The notes beneath the pieces were generated by a model. It had not been told where the DNA came from and did not search any database. It saw nothing but the letters and a program-made list of their open reading frames with translations. The translations under genes were made by a program, and so were the position numbers. A stretch of DNA of 64,000 bases, from assembly GCA_035578905.1 (NCBI GenBank), contig JAQJVL010000152.1, forward strand, positions 310,001 to 374,000, written 5' to 3'. Shown here one piece after another: positions 36,201 through 48,400 of this stretch (positions are counted from its first letter, which is position 1; each line of letters opens with the position of its first letter). This DNA comes from Stictocephala bisonia (Eukaryota; Arthropoda; Insecta; Hemiptera; Membracidae).

Positions 36201-38051
36201 TCATCTACATTGTCAGTCTTGTTGTGGTCAAGTTTAGGACAACATGCAAGTATCATGATAACATAACAACTTACATTTAAAATGAATTACTAATTACATT
36301 TATATGCCATATAAATTGCTTTTATATTTCTGTACGTTACAGTTTTATCAATTTTAAAAAGCCAGTAAATTTGATGAACTTATTTAACATGAATTATACT
36401 TTTAGGTTATAAAATTAAATAATCTAAATGCAAAAGTTATTGGTTTTATTCTATCCTGCTTCAAAACACGAAAATAAATGGTAATTAATAATAATATTTT
36501 TACTCGAAAAAATTATTAAAATGTTCAAATATTCTGTTAAAACAGTTACAAAGAAACTAACATTACAACCAATATTTTAACGAATAATGGTTAAACAGCC
36601 TTAAATCTTCCAGCAAAATATTTGTAACAATTCAGTTTGTTTACAAAGGCTAAAAATTCTGGATTTAAAAAATGTTTGTCATCCCCAAAGCAGAATACTT
36701 TCAATCTTTCTGTGACGGTGTATTTAAAAACAAAAACTTTCTGCATTATGATATCAGTAGCGTAAAATATCAATTAGAAAAGTTCTTAGTTATGGTGTAT
36801 ATTTCCAAACTACAAAATGTAGCCTAAAGATGTTTACCTAATTAATAAGATAGAACCAGACTGTTATAAATTTAAATATTTTAAAAAATTAATAAATTAT
36901 TTTATTTTTGTACCTTACATTCAAACTCACATTAATTACCTTACCTTACATTAATTAAACAGTTAAAAATGCTTTATTTTTAATATTCGAAGAGCAAACA
37001 AATCGGGTGTAAATAAGGTAATATCCTTAGTTTCCTAAAATTATGGTCAAATTCAAAGGATCGTAATAGTTACCATTACTTATTATATTAAACAAAGAAA
37101 TTTTCTCTGGTAATATTAAATAATAATTGTTTAAAAAGATGTTTCTAAAAGATGTTTCTAAAATGAGAGGAATTCAGGTGATAAGTCAAGGTCATTGTGA
37201 GAAAAAAACTGAAAACAATATTTGAGACTAACTCATAGCCAGCGAGCGATTCTATATAATTATATCAAATTATCTCTAAAGTTATAATTTTATTTGGAAT
37301 TTGTATTTATTCACTCAAGTATAATTAATCTTGTTCAATGTCGAAAAATCAATTATTTTGTTTGATAAATATCCTTTGTTCACAGTATTATGATTAAATT
37401 ATTAGATAGTATAAATATAAGGTTATATTTAATTTGTTACTACCAATGCCAAAGAAAAGAAGTTACAATTTGTTATTAAAATATTTCATTTTACCATTTG
37501 TTCAAAGTACGTTCCATTTTACCTGTGTCTTCAAGTAACGTAAATAATAACCCAGAATCGTACAAACATACTGTTTTTATTCACAATTATATAAATTATA
37601 ATCCATAAATTTTAATATAGAAGTAAAATATTAAATTAAGGGATATAAACTATGTTTATTTATGTTTTATTCAAGTTTATTTGACCAAGATTATAATGAT
37701 GACCACTAATTTGTTGACTACAGATGCAAATGTCAATTTTAGTATGCACTTATTCTTTTTAGTTCTTTATTAGCCAACCTGACCGAATTCCAATAACCTG
37801 CCTGACTGACTAGTAGAAACTGTCGGACTGTACTGGACTGAAAAAATAACCAATATTTCCATTGGTTGCAAACGTTCTGGATTATGTCATAAATAATATG
37901 TTCTAAGACTTATTTTCTCTGATACGTTACTACAAACAATACGCTCTCCAGAGTCAGACATTATCAATCAATGACAATGTAACTGAATTAAAATTATCAT
38001 TACTAAAGCACGATATAACGATCCGATCGTAATTGGAAAGCAGAAATGGAG
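36201..38051. other. GlcT intron, nothing recognised
   Basis: About 1.85 kb of AT-rich sequence with no gene, RNA or repeat that I can support. Confidence 0.4.
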
Positions 38052-38447
38052 AGATGGGTAGTTCACAATCGATCGAGTCAAATAAAACTAGTCAGCTTAG
38101 TGAACGAGCTGACAAGTTCAAAAAGTTCGTTCATTGTGTTTTGAACCAGTTCAGTTCAAAGTGAACATCAGAGCTGGGAAGGAACATTGACAAAATCATT
38201 AAATGTAATTGTTTATTTGTGTCAATATAAGTTATAAAAACTGAAATTTGAAAAAGGTTGGTTGAACAAATTTACAAGTGTAAATAATAAAAATGTGTCT
38301 ATGAAACAAAACTATAAATCACTCCAACCGTCGCTTGTATAGGTTGTTATTCGTTGAATCATTTTGAACTAGTTCATTCACCTAGTTCATTATAGTGAAC
38401 AAATCGGTTGTGTACTAGTCCTGCAAATGAACTACCTTTACCCATCT
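38052..38447. mobile_element. Probable hAT-type MITE
   Basis: The end AGATGGGTAGTTCA (left) and its partner AGATGGGTAAAGGTAGTTCA (right, opposite strand) form imperfect TIRs. The interior repeats GTTCA/TGAAC motifs in both orientations. No clear target duplication was found, so the superfamily is inferred from the TIR only. Confidence 0.6.
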
Positions 38448-39106
38448 TTAGAGTGGCGTAGTGTGGTTAGGGTTTATGCGAGCTTGTACATGCATTGAAG
38501 GTGACAGGCACCCGACTTTCATCTCACTGCAGTTAGCTGTTGTTCAATTCGTAAAAACGCAAATGCCATTTGTCATTACGTAGTTTGTTATTAAGTTGCA
38601 CTACAAATTGTTGCACGGTTCTAATTAATTTTTTATATACAAAACCAGATATCGTTCTGCAGAAATTATTAATGTAATTTTGGTGTACGGAAATAGTTTC
38701 TCAATTAGACGATTTCTTTCTGCAGCCGTCTCTTTCGATCTGCGACAATGTCGCCCTCTCAGATGTTATTCTGCTTTGGGGTTCGTCATCAGTGTCATCC
38801 ATTCAAATTTTGAGCTAAACACCATCAAAGCAGAAAAATCCATGGCAGCTCACTCGTCACCCGAAGCAATGTCAGGATAGAGTGTCATCTGTCAGTCCCA
38901 AATTTACAGAAGAAGAGCGATGGCCACATTTGTGGCACTACCAAGCCCAAAGAGTTGAGAGGTTAAAACCTTTAACGAGCAATTGGTCTGAGACCGGAAG
39001 TAAATTTTCCTTCTTTTGTGTGACCACCCTGTTTGTCCTTGAAAGTCATACGCTCGGGTAGCTTGCCTCCCCACACTCCCACTGTGCTGCTTATTTGTTA
39101 GTTTGA
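38448..39106. other. GlcT intron, nothing certain
   Basis: No supported gene. A TTAAAACCTTTAACGAGCAA string at about 38961 could be the decayed left end of the following piggyBac fossil, but no matching right end was found. Confidence 0.35.
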
Positions 39107-40790
39107 GTGATATTCTACCGGCCTATCAAGAGTTCAAACAGTGAACTCTTCCCCGATATGATAAATATAACGCTTAGGGATGTTGAGCTAAATGAGTTTG
39201 AAGGGAGTGATGTAGACGACTCTGATGCAGATCCGGACTATTTACTCCATAATGATCATAGTAGAAGTGATACCAACAGTAACTCAGACCATGATGATGA
39301 AGGTTTAACAGTTCAATTACAATTCGACGAGTACATACACCTGCCCATAACATTATTAGGGCCGGTTACCAGGTTGACAACACAGGCAAGAATGCTTGGA
39401 AACAGCCCTGAAAAAATACTGATTGGAATTTGATTTTCGACGACATTATAATAAATAGTATTGTTACACACACTAATCTCAAATTAGCCTGTAAAGAATG
39501 GTCTAGCTGCGACAATAAATGAGCGTACTTACAGAGATATCGATAAGGAGGGAATAAATTCCCTAATTGGACTTCTTCTCTTGTCTTGTATTAAGAAATC
39601 TAACAACGAGACTATGCTATTTATGTTTACGAAAGATGGTACAGGGAGGCTATACATCTATGCTACCATAACCTAAAAATGCGTTGAAGTCAACCTAAAA
39701 TGTTTGAGTTTTGATAATGAAGATACTTGTGATGAAAGAAGGATGAAAACAGATAAGGCAGCAGTTATAACAGAAATTTTCATAACTGTCATTCATAACT
39801 CTAAGAAAGCTTACTCTTTGTCCAAAAACGTGACCATTGGCGAAATGTTGGTCGCATTTCACAGAAGGTGCGATTTCCGAATGTTTATGCCCGCAAAGCC
39901 CCATAAGATTGGGATAAAGATTATGTGTATGGCAGACTCAAAAAGTAATACTTGTATGACGCATATATACATATACATAGGCCATGACAGTGATGTAACT
40001 GGATTTACAAGACAAGTACAAGAACTCAGTAAGCCAACTCAGCCAATTACTTGACTTTCTATGGATATTCAGAGAATTAATAGGAAAATCACTACAGTTA
40101 GCTGGGTTTCTAGTGTATTGAAACTGCCTAGGAGCTGATGAAAGAGGACTTAACCTAAATCCGTAAAATGGAGCAAAATTAATATATATCCCTTCAGAAT
40201 TTATTCTAGACAAAGAATGGTGAGTAATGTCATGTTGTTTTGGTTTCCATAGACATTACACTCAAGTATCTATGATTCTTAAGTGTAACAGAGCAGTAGT
40301 TTTCATCTCTACAATGCACCATAGCAAAGAACTAAATCAAGACAACAAGAAAACCAAAGATTGTATGTTTTTATAATAAAACTAGAGATGGAATTGATTT
40401 ACTAGACATAAAATGTGCGATTTATAAGTCAAATCGACCCACAGAAGAAGATGGCCTCTAGCCCCTTTTTGAAGGATTATCAGCATCGCAACTGTAAATT
40501 CATTTATCCTGTTCATGTATTACACTGGCTCCGACATCATGACATGGTTTCAGATTATAAAGCAGCTGCCTCAGACCTTAGTAGAACTCCACATTAAGCC
40601 ACAAATGACAATTCCACAACTTTGCCGAGATGTGAAGCAAGAAATAAAGAAAATTCTGGGTGAAAATCAACAAGAAATGCAATTGGAAGCTGTTCTTTCA
40701 GAGATAATGGAAAAATGCAAAAGGTGTAGGAAATGTCCTTTGGCAAGACAGTGTTTGAACCACTATTGGAAACCTTGAACGGTAAGATCA
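39107..40790 (+). pseudogene. Near full-length piggyBac transposase fossil
   Basis: Frameshifted remnants of a whole piggyBac transposase. They begin with an acidic N-terminus (LNEFEGSDVDDSDADPDYLL at 39190), then IGLLLLSCIKKSN-type sequence (39560), LSFDNEDTCDERRMKTDKAA (39702), IGEMLVAFHRRCDFRMFMPA and KPHKIGIKIMCMADSKSNTC (39838-39950; the family usually has TIDE before the FRGRC-like block, here IGE). STMHHSKE follows (40311), a YNKTRDGIDLLD-like block (40370), LKDYQHRN... (40469), NSFILFMYYTGSD (40497) and a Cys-containing end (KCKRCRKCPLARQC, 40713). Many stops. Inactive. Confidence 0.85.
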
Positions 40791-40820
40791 TTTTATACGT
40801 CATAGGGATCATTTTATTAA

Positions 40821-41568
40821 CACGTTCGCTATCAACTGCCTCAAATATGCGGTGGTACAGTCATTACTACAGCCTATGCATCTAAGAAGATAGCCTACCT
40901 ACAGACCAAGCCTAACGAACGTGGCAATCGTTATAGCCCAAGAGTAAAAGTTTGATAATATGGTTCTAAACAGTTCAACTTATATCCAATACCTACTAAA
41001 GAAATCATTTCACTTTATTTTTACAGTTTTTATTCATTTTCATGAGTGCTACAAATGTGCAGCGTTCAGTCTGTACTGAAAAAGTGAGGTCTAACCTATA
41101 CAGTTTCCCACTACCAACATTACTAGTTAAGTAATTTTGTCTTCTATTTCCGGGCATTTCAGCATGTCACAAACTACAAAAAAACATAACAACTAACTCA
41201 TTGTGAAGTGTGGCGAGTTAGTGGCTACGTGCACTGGGCTGAGAAGTGTTGCAACTGCGTAGAACTTGGTCTTGCAGTATTTCCGAATGTTTTGTGACGT
41301 CATTCCAATTTCTTCAAGCTTTATTCTAACAATTTTTATTAAATTTTCAATAAAAATACAAATTAAAGGCGGCGAGTTCACCTTCTACTGTACTGGTTCG
41401 CCGCCTTACTCTTTCTGAATAAGTTCCTCGCAAAAACCAAGCACCTAAATGAATAAGGTCTCTACAATATTCCGTCGAATAGCAATATGCTATCTATGCG
41501 AATTTCAGCACCGTGTGAATGTAAGCCTACGACTAAAAATCCCGGGATCTCTTGACGCAGTGAACATG
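40821..41568. mobile_element. TTAA-flanked piggyBac-type MITE
   Basis: TTAA at 40817-40820 and 41569-41572 encloses ends CACGTTCGCTATCAACTG (left) and CATGTTCACTGCGTCAAG (right, opposite strand). They match CAYGTTCRCT, then diverge. The 748-bp body has no transposase. It contains a 126-bp block (41307-41432) also present at 55547-55672, with a GGCGGCGA/TCGCCGCC hairpin. Confidence 0.75.
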
Positions 41569-41572
41569 TTAA

Positions 41573-42796
41573 ATGTTGACTATTTATTAAAATAGCTAAT
41601 AATGTTTTAACACTATGTATTTTCTACAAAACATAACATTTTTACAATTCAATTTGTTTGTATCTAGGTTACGTAATGTTACACTTTTTACATTTAAATA
41701 TAGCTTATATACTGCATTTATTAAAATAACATATGTGACAACTAAAAATGCTTTATTACGATGTATTTTCTGCAAAACATAAGTTTTTTACAGTTAATTT
41801 TTGTTTAAATTTACGTTACACTTTTGTTCAATATATTTTATGTAATTAATATATCATCAACAAATGTTTATTTTTCATTATCCATGGGGGTTTTCCAAGA
41901 AAATGGATAGTTAATACATGCTGGTCTCTCAGAACGGGTGGCTCTACTAACATTACAGGAATCAAGGCTGGGTAGAGGTGTTAAGTGCAAGAGAGGACCT
42001 AATAATCCCAACTTTGCCTCAATAATTAAATAATTTTTTAATTCATAGCAATAATACCACTCATATTCATGATTTCATATGCAAGAAAGATGTGCACAAA
42101 GAATCTAGAAACATCTAAATATTTAGAGATTCAGATTAAATTTTATATTTACCAACACTTTATCATAATCAGAAAATAAAAAGCTAAAAACAACTATGGA
42201 TATGATAGTTTATCCCTGTTTGTATTAGACACTGTAAATCTTCAATTTATGCATTTATAATAAATTGCAGTGTAAGTAAAATAAATAAAATTTTGTTGTA
42301 ATTCATACAGTTAATTTTTTTCTAGCTGAGAATGAAGTTCAAGAAACTTATCAGCCAGAGTTAATTTTGAACATAATTTGTATTGTCAACCTGACAGAAT
42401 TTAGATAGGAATGACCACTGCCATACTTGTTTCAGACACTAAAATTACGTAAGGAAAGTGCCAGTTGCAATGAAACTTTGTGTTATGTCATGTGTCTATT
42501 ATTTGTTTACTACTACAAGGTGTTAGTGGACTTGCATCCTTATGTAAGTTTGCTAATGCCTAGCCCAGTGTCCTGTAAACTAACATAAAATTATGCTGTG
42601 TATTCATATGTCAGGTTAAGTGGAAGAAGAGACTTTTTAGTTCTAACTTTGCCTGATTAAATAAAGACGTTTTTCATTTCATAATAAGATGTTTTTCATC
42701 CTCAAAATAAAATGTTAACGTAATAGCTAAAAGTAAATTAAACAATAACAGACATTTTAACATCAAAATATCATTCCCCTATTCCTAAATTATTAC
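41573..42796. other. GlcT intron, nothing recognised
   Basis: AT-rich sequence with a local repeat of TATTTTCT(A/G)CAAAACATAA near 41615 and 41763, otherwise featureless. Confidence 0.4.
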
Positions 42797-43062
42797 CTCT
42801 GTAAACGAGCCTGAAAACTGTCGATCTCACAAAGGCCAGAGTTTTGAAGTGCTGGATGACTTGCTACTCGAATTCTCCAACCTCTGTCAGAGAAGGATTT
42901 AGCAAAGAAGAAATCTTCAGCGAGGTAGCAACTGAATGCTTGCATTCCACCCACTTCGTTGATGAGAGATTTTCGCATGAGAGCCGACATGCCTGTGTGG
43001 CAGTTGATGCAGAGCAGATCTGCCACCAGGTAAATGCGGGCTACTAGAGTACCAAAGTATAT
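42797..43062 (-). CDS. GlcT: Ceramide glucosyltransferase, catalytic exon
   Basis: Minus-strand exon with acceptor (CAATTTCAG before 43062) and donor (AGAG|GTAATA after 42797). It encodes 88 residues: IYFGTLVARIYLVADLLCIN, CHTGMSALMRKSLINEVGGM, QAFSCYLAEDFFFAKSFSDR, GWRIRVASHPALQNSGLCEI and DSFQARLQ plus the first two bases of an arginine codon. CHTGMSALMRK and AEDFFFAK...DRGWR are family blocks of glycosyltransferase family 21. The AED aspartate is the expected catalytic base. The exon opens in phase 0 after 54906-55018 and closes in phase 2 into 33909-34098. Confidence 0.95.
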
Positions 43063-43745
43063 CTGAAATTGAACATTTTTTATGTTTTTAACATAGATTG
43101 CAATACAATTTTGCTGAGTACCTAATGATGTAATTAAATAATCCTTATATATAATATGTGAAGCCATTATTTGACAACGCAACTCCTCCCTTATTTCTTG
43201 ATTAATTTAAATGGTTGAGGTGTCAACAAATTTACCCCTGTTTCTAGTTTTGCAATAAGGTCTTAATCATTATTTTTACCTTGTAGGGTATGAACATGGA
43301 GAGAGATTTCAATGAATCAAAAAGTAACAGCTGTTGAAATATTAATAAGTTTTCCAAAAAGTGTTAACAGCTGTTTGAATGTAATATAATGCAGTTATTT
43401 CATTTATTCAATTAATCTTCAGCTGTAAAACAAATAAAATGAACATTTTCAAAATAGGCCAAGTAATACCATTGGGTGTTTATACTAATAAATAGGCAGC
43501 AACGCAAGTAATGTGAGTGAGATACTGAAAATAAATTTAATATTGTGATTTTACATTATACAGTTAAGCTACTATTATTTGTAGCCTAAAGTGACAGGCA
43601 GAGGTAAACGAGTGCAGCAAAAGACGGGGTTGGCACACAAGTGTGCAGGGGTCCCCTAGTGTCCTTTAAAATTAAAGAAGGAATGGAAAATAGAAACATA
43701 CTCAGTAATAAGCAACTAAATGGTTAAAAATATATTACATTTAAA
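43063..43745. other. GlcT intron, nothing recognised
   Basis: No supported feature. A GC-richer stretch at 43580-43670 is unexplained. Confidence 0.35.
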
Positions 43746-44010
43746 AATAATAATACATTTTTTTAAATTATTCCACAATTTTTTATTTAAATAGCGCTTT
43801 TGCCGATTAAGGCATCATCAGTTTTTGTAAACAGAAAAAACATATGTTTAAAACAATATAAATTAAAATATGATAAAATATAGATATTTTTAAAGAATTT
43901 AAAACTTAAATGGATTAGTAGGAAGTAATTTTAAATAAGATATTAAACTGGAAAATATGATTTACAATTAATTATTTTATGTTTGATTTCTTCTTTAACT
44001 AAAGGTAAGT
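43746..44010 (-). mobile_element. Penelope-like element 3' end (copy 3)
   Basis: Reverse complement of 51586-51840. Shared landmarks are TTTAGTTAAAGAAGAAATCA, the TGATGATGCCTTAATCGGC hairpin followed by AAAAGCGC (GAAAGCGC in the other copy) and ATTGTGGAATAATT. It is cut off at about 44010, where the 5' end of the LINE begins, and covers only the last codons of the endonuclease region and the terminal repeat. Confidence 0.8.
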
Positions 44011-44308
44011 ATAACTCCGCTGCACCGGTCCCAAGCCCGGGGTCTCATCTTTCCCATAACCGATGAGAAAGGAGGAGGGTACCTTCCCACAGCTCTCAGT
44101 GTGATCCCGATACTGAGAGCACTCCTATCCCATTAATCCCATTAATTAGTCTGGCTCTAGTAGTCGAGCTGATAACACGCTCCGGTCTGTCTCTCGCTAC
44201 TGATAAGCGTTTCTAGTCGTTGCGTGCCTGTGTCGCTTGGCTCTGACTTGTGTCGTATTTTTTAAATTATAAATATTCATGTTAGTTATCCTCCATAATT
44301 AAATAAAT

Positions 44309-45253
44309 ATGACGTCGATCTGTGGTGTCTGCAATCAAGCCTGTGCATCCGAGGCTTCCGAGTCGGTAGTGAGGTGCGTTGGCTCTTGTGATAAGTTCTT
44401 TCACTGTCGCTGCATTAAGGATGATGTAGACGGGAAGAAAAAACGAGGAAGTCGCGAGTGGTGGTGCAAGAACTGCCGTAATGTTCCATCCACGAACAGC
44501 AGTACCAAATCAACATCGTCTGAACTGACTAAAGACTTCCTAATCAGAGTCCTGGACCAGTTTAAGGAGCAAGTGTTTGGGGAGTTGAAGGTATTTAGAG
44601 GTGAAATGGCTAGCCTTTCCACCTCTGTACAGTTTATCTCCGATAAGCTGGACACTACCAACACACTTATGGCAGAAATAAAATCTGAGTTGGCCGCAGT
44701 TAAACAAGAAAATATGAACCTTCGAGATAGGAACGCAGCACTATCCGTCGAAGTAGCTGATCTTAGAGATAGAGTGCGGTCACTGGAACAATATACAAGA
44801 AAGAACAATGTTGAAATAAGTGGAGTTCCTGTGACACCGAAGGAGGACATCATCACTCTAGTGAGGGACGTGGGTGCTGCCATCGGGGTGGAGGTGCAGG
44901 ACAGTCACATCTCAGCAGCACACAGAATACCCTCATTCAAGAAGGATCGGACCCCGTCGATTGTGGTCCAGTTTACCAGCCGTATCACAAAGGACTCTTG
45001 GCTCGCCAAGTATAAGGAGGTAAAAACTGTCACTGCCAACCAGGTAAATTCCTCATTTCCTCAGCATCGAGTATATATTAATGAACACTTGTCGCCCGAA
45101 AACAAATTGTTTCTGGCCAAACTAAAACAAAAGGGCAGGGAGGTAGGCTATACCTACGTGTGGAGCCGCGAAGGTAAATTCTTCGTCAGGAGAGCAGCAG
45201 GAGAAAAGTGTAAAAAAATTAACACTTATGATGAGCTTAACAGCCTCAAGTAA
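44309..45253 (+). CDS. LINE ORF1 protein (PHD finger, coiled coil, nucleic-acid-binding tail)
   Basis: 314 residues. This is the RNA-binding partner of the LINE particle. Residues 5-56 form a PHD-type zinc finger with C5, C8, C23, C27, H32, C35, C53 and C56, where WWCKNC closes the domain. Residues about 70-160 are rich in heptad-spaced leucine and charged residues (MAEIKSELAAVKQENMNLRD), a likely coiled coil for multimer formation. VRSLEQYTRKNNVEISGVP (about 152-170) and HISAAHRIPS begin the C-terminal region found in ORF1 proteins of CR1/Jockey LINEs, which resembles the L1-ORF1/FP-like fold. ATATG at 44308 is the first ATG of the frame. ORF2 follows 187 bp later. Confidence 0.88.
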   Translation: MTSICGVCNQACASEASESVVRCVGSCDKFFHCRCIKDDVDGKKKRGSREWWCKNCRNVPSTNSSTKSTSSELTKDFLIRVLDQFKEQVFGELKVFRGEMASLSTSVQFISDKLDTTNTLMAEIKSELAAVKQENMNLRDRNAALSVEVADLRDRVRSLEQYTRKNNVEISGVPVTPKEDIITLVRDVGAAIGVEVQDSHISAAHRIPSFKKDRTPSIVVQFTSRITKDSWLAKYKEVKTVTANQVNSSFPQHRVYINEHLSPENKLFLAKLKQKGREVGYTYVWSREGKFFVRRAAGEKCKKINTYDELNSLK

Positions 45254-45440
45254 ATTTACTAGTGATTGTATAAAGATTATCTACGAAGATTTTGGTTCTG
45301 TTTTCCTCCAAACTCTTCCACTATATCGTATGTTTTGCTACTTATCTCTGGTTGTTTTGCTTACATTTGCTACACCTCTTAATTTTATTATTTATGTTTT
45401 TTATGTACTAATCTATAGTTAAAAATAAGAAAATGTAAAT

Positions 45441-48400
45441 ATGGAATTTCATACAGATACTGAAAGTGAATCCTGTTACAACTTAAGTTTAAGTAATTTT
45501 TTTGATAACAATACTGATAATTTTAATGGTAAAGTAATTTACAGTATTATACGTAGCATGAGAAGAAATTTCAATAGCTTTTTAATAGATTTCAATAAAA
45601 TTAATTGTAAACCTCAGTTCATTATTTTTAGTGAGATATGGATAGGTACTGAAGAGGTGGGCTTGTATAGCATTCCAGGTTTTAGAGTACATTACCAGTG
45701 TAATGATAACTATAGGGCAGGAGGGGTTCTGTGTTTTATAGAGGAATCAATTACTGTAAATGACTTGAACTTAAAAATGACAACAGCTGATTCTTTGCTT
45801 TTAAACATTAAACTCAATGGTAGTACAGTAATTAAGTTTTTCTGTTTGTACAGGTTACAAAGTTTTCCTGAAAACCAATTTTCCGAAGAGTTATCACTGG
45901 TACTAAAAAAATTAACTGGTAACATTGTTTATATAGGAGATGTAAATATTAATTTGCTAAATCAAGAACTGAGTACTTTAAATTATATTAGTTTAATGAA
46001 CAACAATGGTTTTACTTCTTTGGTTAATAATGCAACACATATCACAAGTAGATCAAAATCTTGCATAGATCATATCTTTGTAAGGCATAAAGATTTAAAT
46101 CAATTTAAGAGCAAAATTTTTGATGTTGGTCTAACTGACCACTGTATGTTAGGACTCAAATTGCTCAGTAGTATCAAAGATACATATCCTTATAATAGTC
46201 AATCGAGCCTACCAGATACAGTTGATTTCACTTTATTTAAGACAAAGTTAAAAGATGTTAATTGGAATAAAGTATACGAAAGTAATGATGTTAACACTAG
46301 TTATAATATTTTTTATGAAACTTTATCGCAAAAACTAGTAAGTTGTAAAAAATTATTCCATTGTAACACTAAGTTAAGTAAGGCTAAGAATGTTACTCCA
46401 TGGATAACATCAAGTATTTTAAGTAAAATTGAAAAAAGAAAAAAACTTTATAAAATTTCAAAAAGAAGGCCATATGATTCAAACTTTGTTGGTTACTTTC
46501 ATAGATTCTGTAACAACCTAACGTGTGAAATAAATTTTACAAAAAACCGTTATTATGAGAATAAGTTTTTAAGTTGTAAAGGAGACGCGGCCCAGCAGTG
46601 GAGTTTAATAAATAAGTTAACAGGTAGAAATAACAGTAAAAGTGTAGAGGAAATAGAATTGGACAACGGTACAGTGTTAAATGAACCTTTAGATATTGCA
46701 CACGCGATCAATGATTATCTTATCTCTGTACAATCCGAACAGGGGTCAGGTGGAGGTACAGTCCCTGATAACACTCTGCCGCCACTATACAATCAGCCGC
46801 ACTCAATTTTCTTACAACCTGCTACTCCTATTGAAGTGAAACTAATTATTAGTAACTTGAAAAACAAAAAATCAACCGGCTTTGACAACATTTCTGTTCA
46901 ACTTGTTAAATTAGTATCGGATGAAATTGCATGTGTATTGGCACATATCATCAATTTAAGTTTTGGTAATGGAATCTTCCCCGAAAAATTAAAATTAAGT
47001 GTTGTTGTTCCAATCTGGAAAAATAACAACTCAACAAAACTTGACAATCTAAAACCAATAAGCTTGTTGTCAGTTTTTTCTAAAATATTTGAAAAAATTA
47101 TTAAAATTTGTTTGCTGAACTATTTAAATAACTTGAATTTTTTTAGAAATAAACAATTTGGATTCATTAAAGGCAAATCAACTGAAGATGCGCTGATTTC
47201 AGTTGCTGATAAAATTTATAACAATTTCAATTCCAGTAAAAAAACATCAGGTTTATTTATTGATTTCAGGAAAGCTTTCGATTTAGTTAGTCATGGTATT
47301 TTATTAGATAAATTAAATGCAGTGGGTGTTAGAGGAGTTGCATTGCGATGGTTCCGAAGTTTCCTTGTGGGAAGGAAGCAAGTCGTAAGAATAAGAAACT
47401 CAAATAGTAATCCCCTGACCGTAAGATCTGGAGTCCCGCAAGGATCGGTGATCTCTGCAACTCTGTTTCTTATATTTATCAATGACCTATTAAAACTTCA
47501 ATTTAAAGGTGATATATGCGCTTTTGCGGATGACATTGCCTTGTTTTATTCGCATGATCTGTTAGAGGTAATAGGGAACAATATGTTGACTGATTTAGTA
47601 TTATTAAGAAACTGGTCTGTTAGTAATAAGATGGAAGTGAATGTAAAAAAGACAAAATTTATTAATTTTCATTCCCAGAGCTTTAACTTTCCATTTCATA
47701 TAAAATATCATGAGTCACAATGTCAGTCTGTGATAAATAATTGCAACTGCCAAATTATAGAAAAAGTTCAAAGTTTTAAATACCTCGGTGTAATTTTTGA
47801 CAAAAAGTTAAGTTGGGAAAAACATATATCTGAATTACATAAAAAAATAAGAACACCAATAAGAACCTTTTATTTTTTAAGAAACTTTTGTAGTACTGAT
47901 CTTCTTAGAACACTATATTTTGCACTAATTCATTCTAGACTACAATACGGCATAACATGTTGGGGGGGAGCGTTCAAAATTTTAATTGACAGACTGAGGG
48001 TAACACAAAACTTTTTTATAAGAATTATATTGAAAAAGAAATTAAGAGACAGCTCTTTCCCATTATATGAGCAAATTAGGGTCTTGCCACTACAGCACCT
48101 TTTTGTATATAAAGTTTTTAAATTATTTTATGTAAGAAGTGGGAACCGAGGTAGTGACAATCTATATTACACAACAAGAAACGTTTTACAAGGGAAGTTT
48201 AGACTACCAAAGGTCAATAAGATGATTGTCAAACGATCATTCTTATACTTAGGCCCAAAACTGTTTAATAAAGTACCAATACCAGAGCACTGCAAACCCT
48301 TATTTTTGAAATTAAATATCCTCACTGTTATTAATATTTACATCTTCGATTTGTTTTTGTATGTGTTAAGAACTCCTGGTATTATTAAACAAAGTTCACA

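Noticed and set aside
38961..38985. Left TIR of the piggyBac fossil
   Set aside because: A TTAA followed by CCTTTAAC is suggestive, but no matching right end was found after the fossil.
44401..44883. 160-codon minus-strand frame
   Set aside because: Exact antisense shadow of LINE ORF1.
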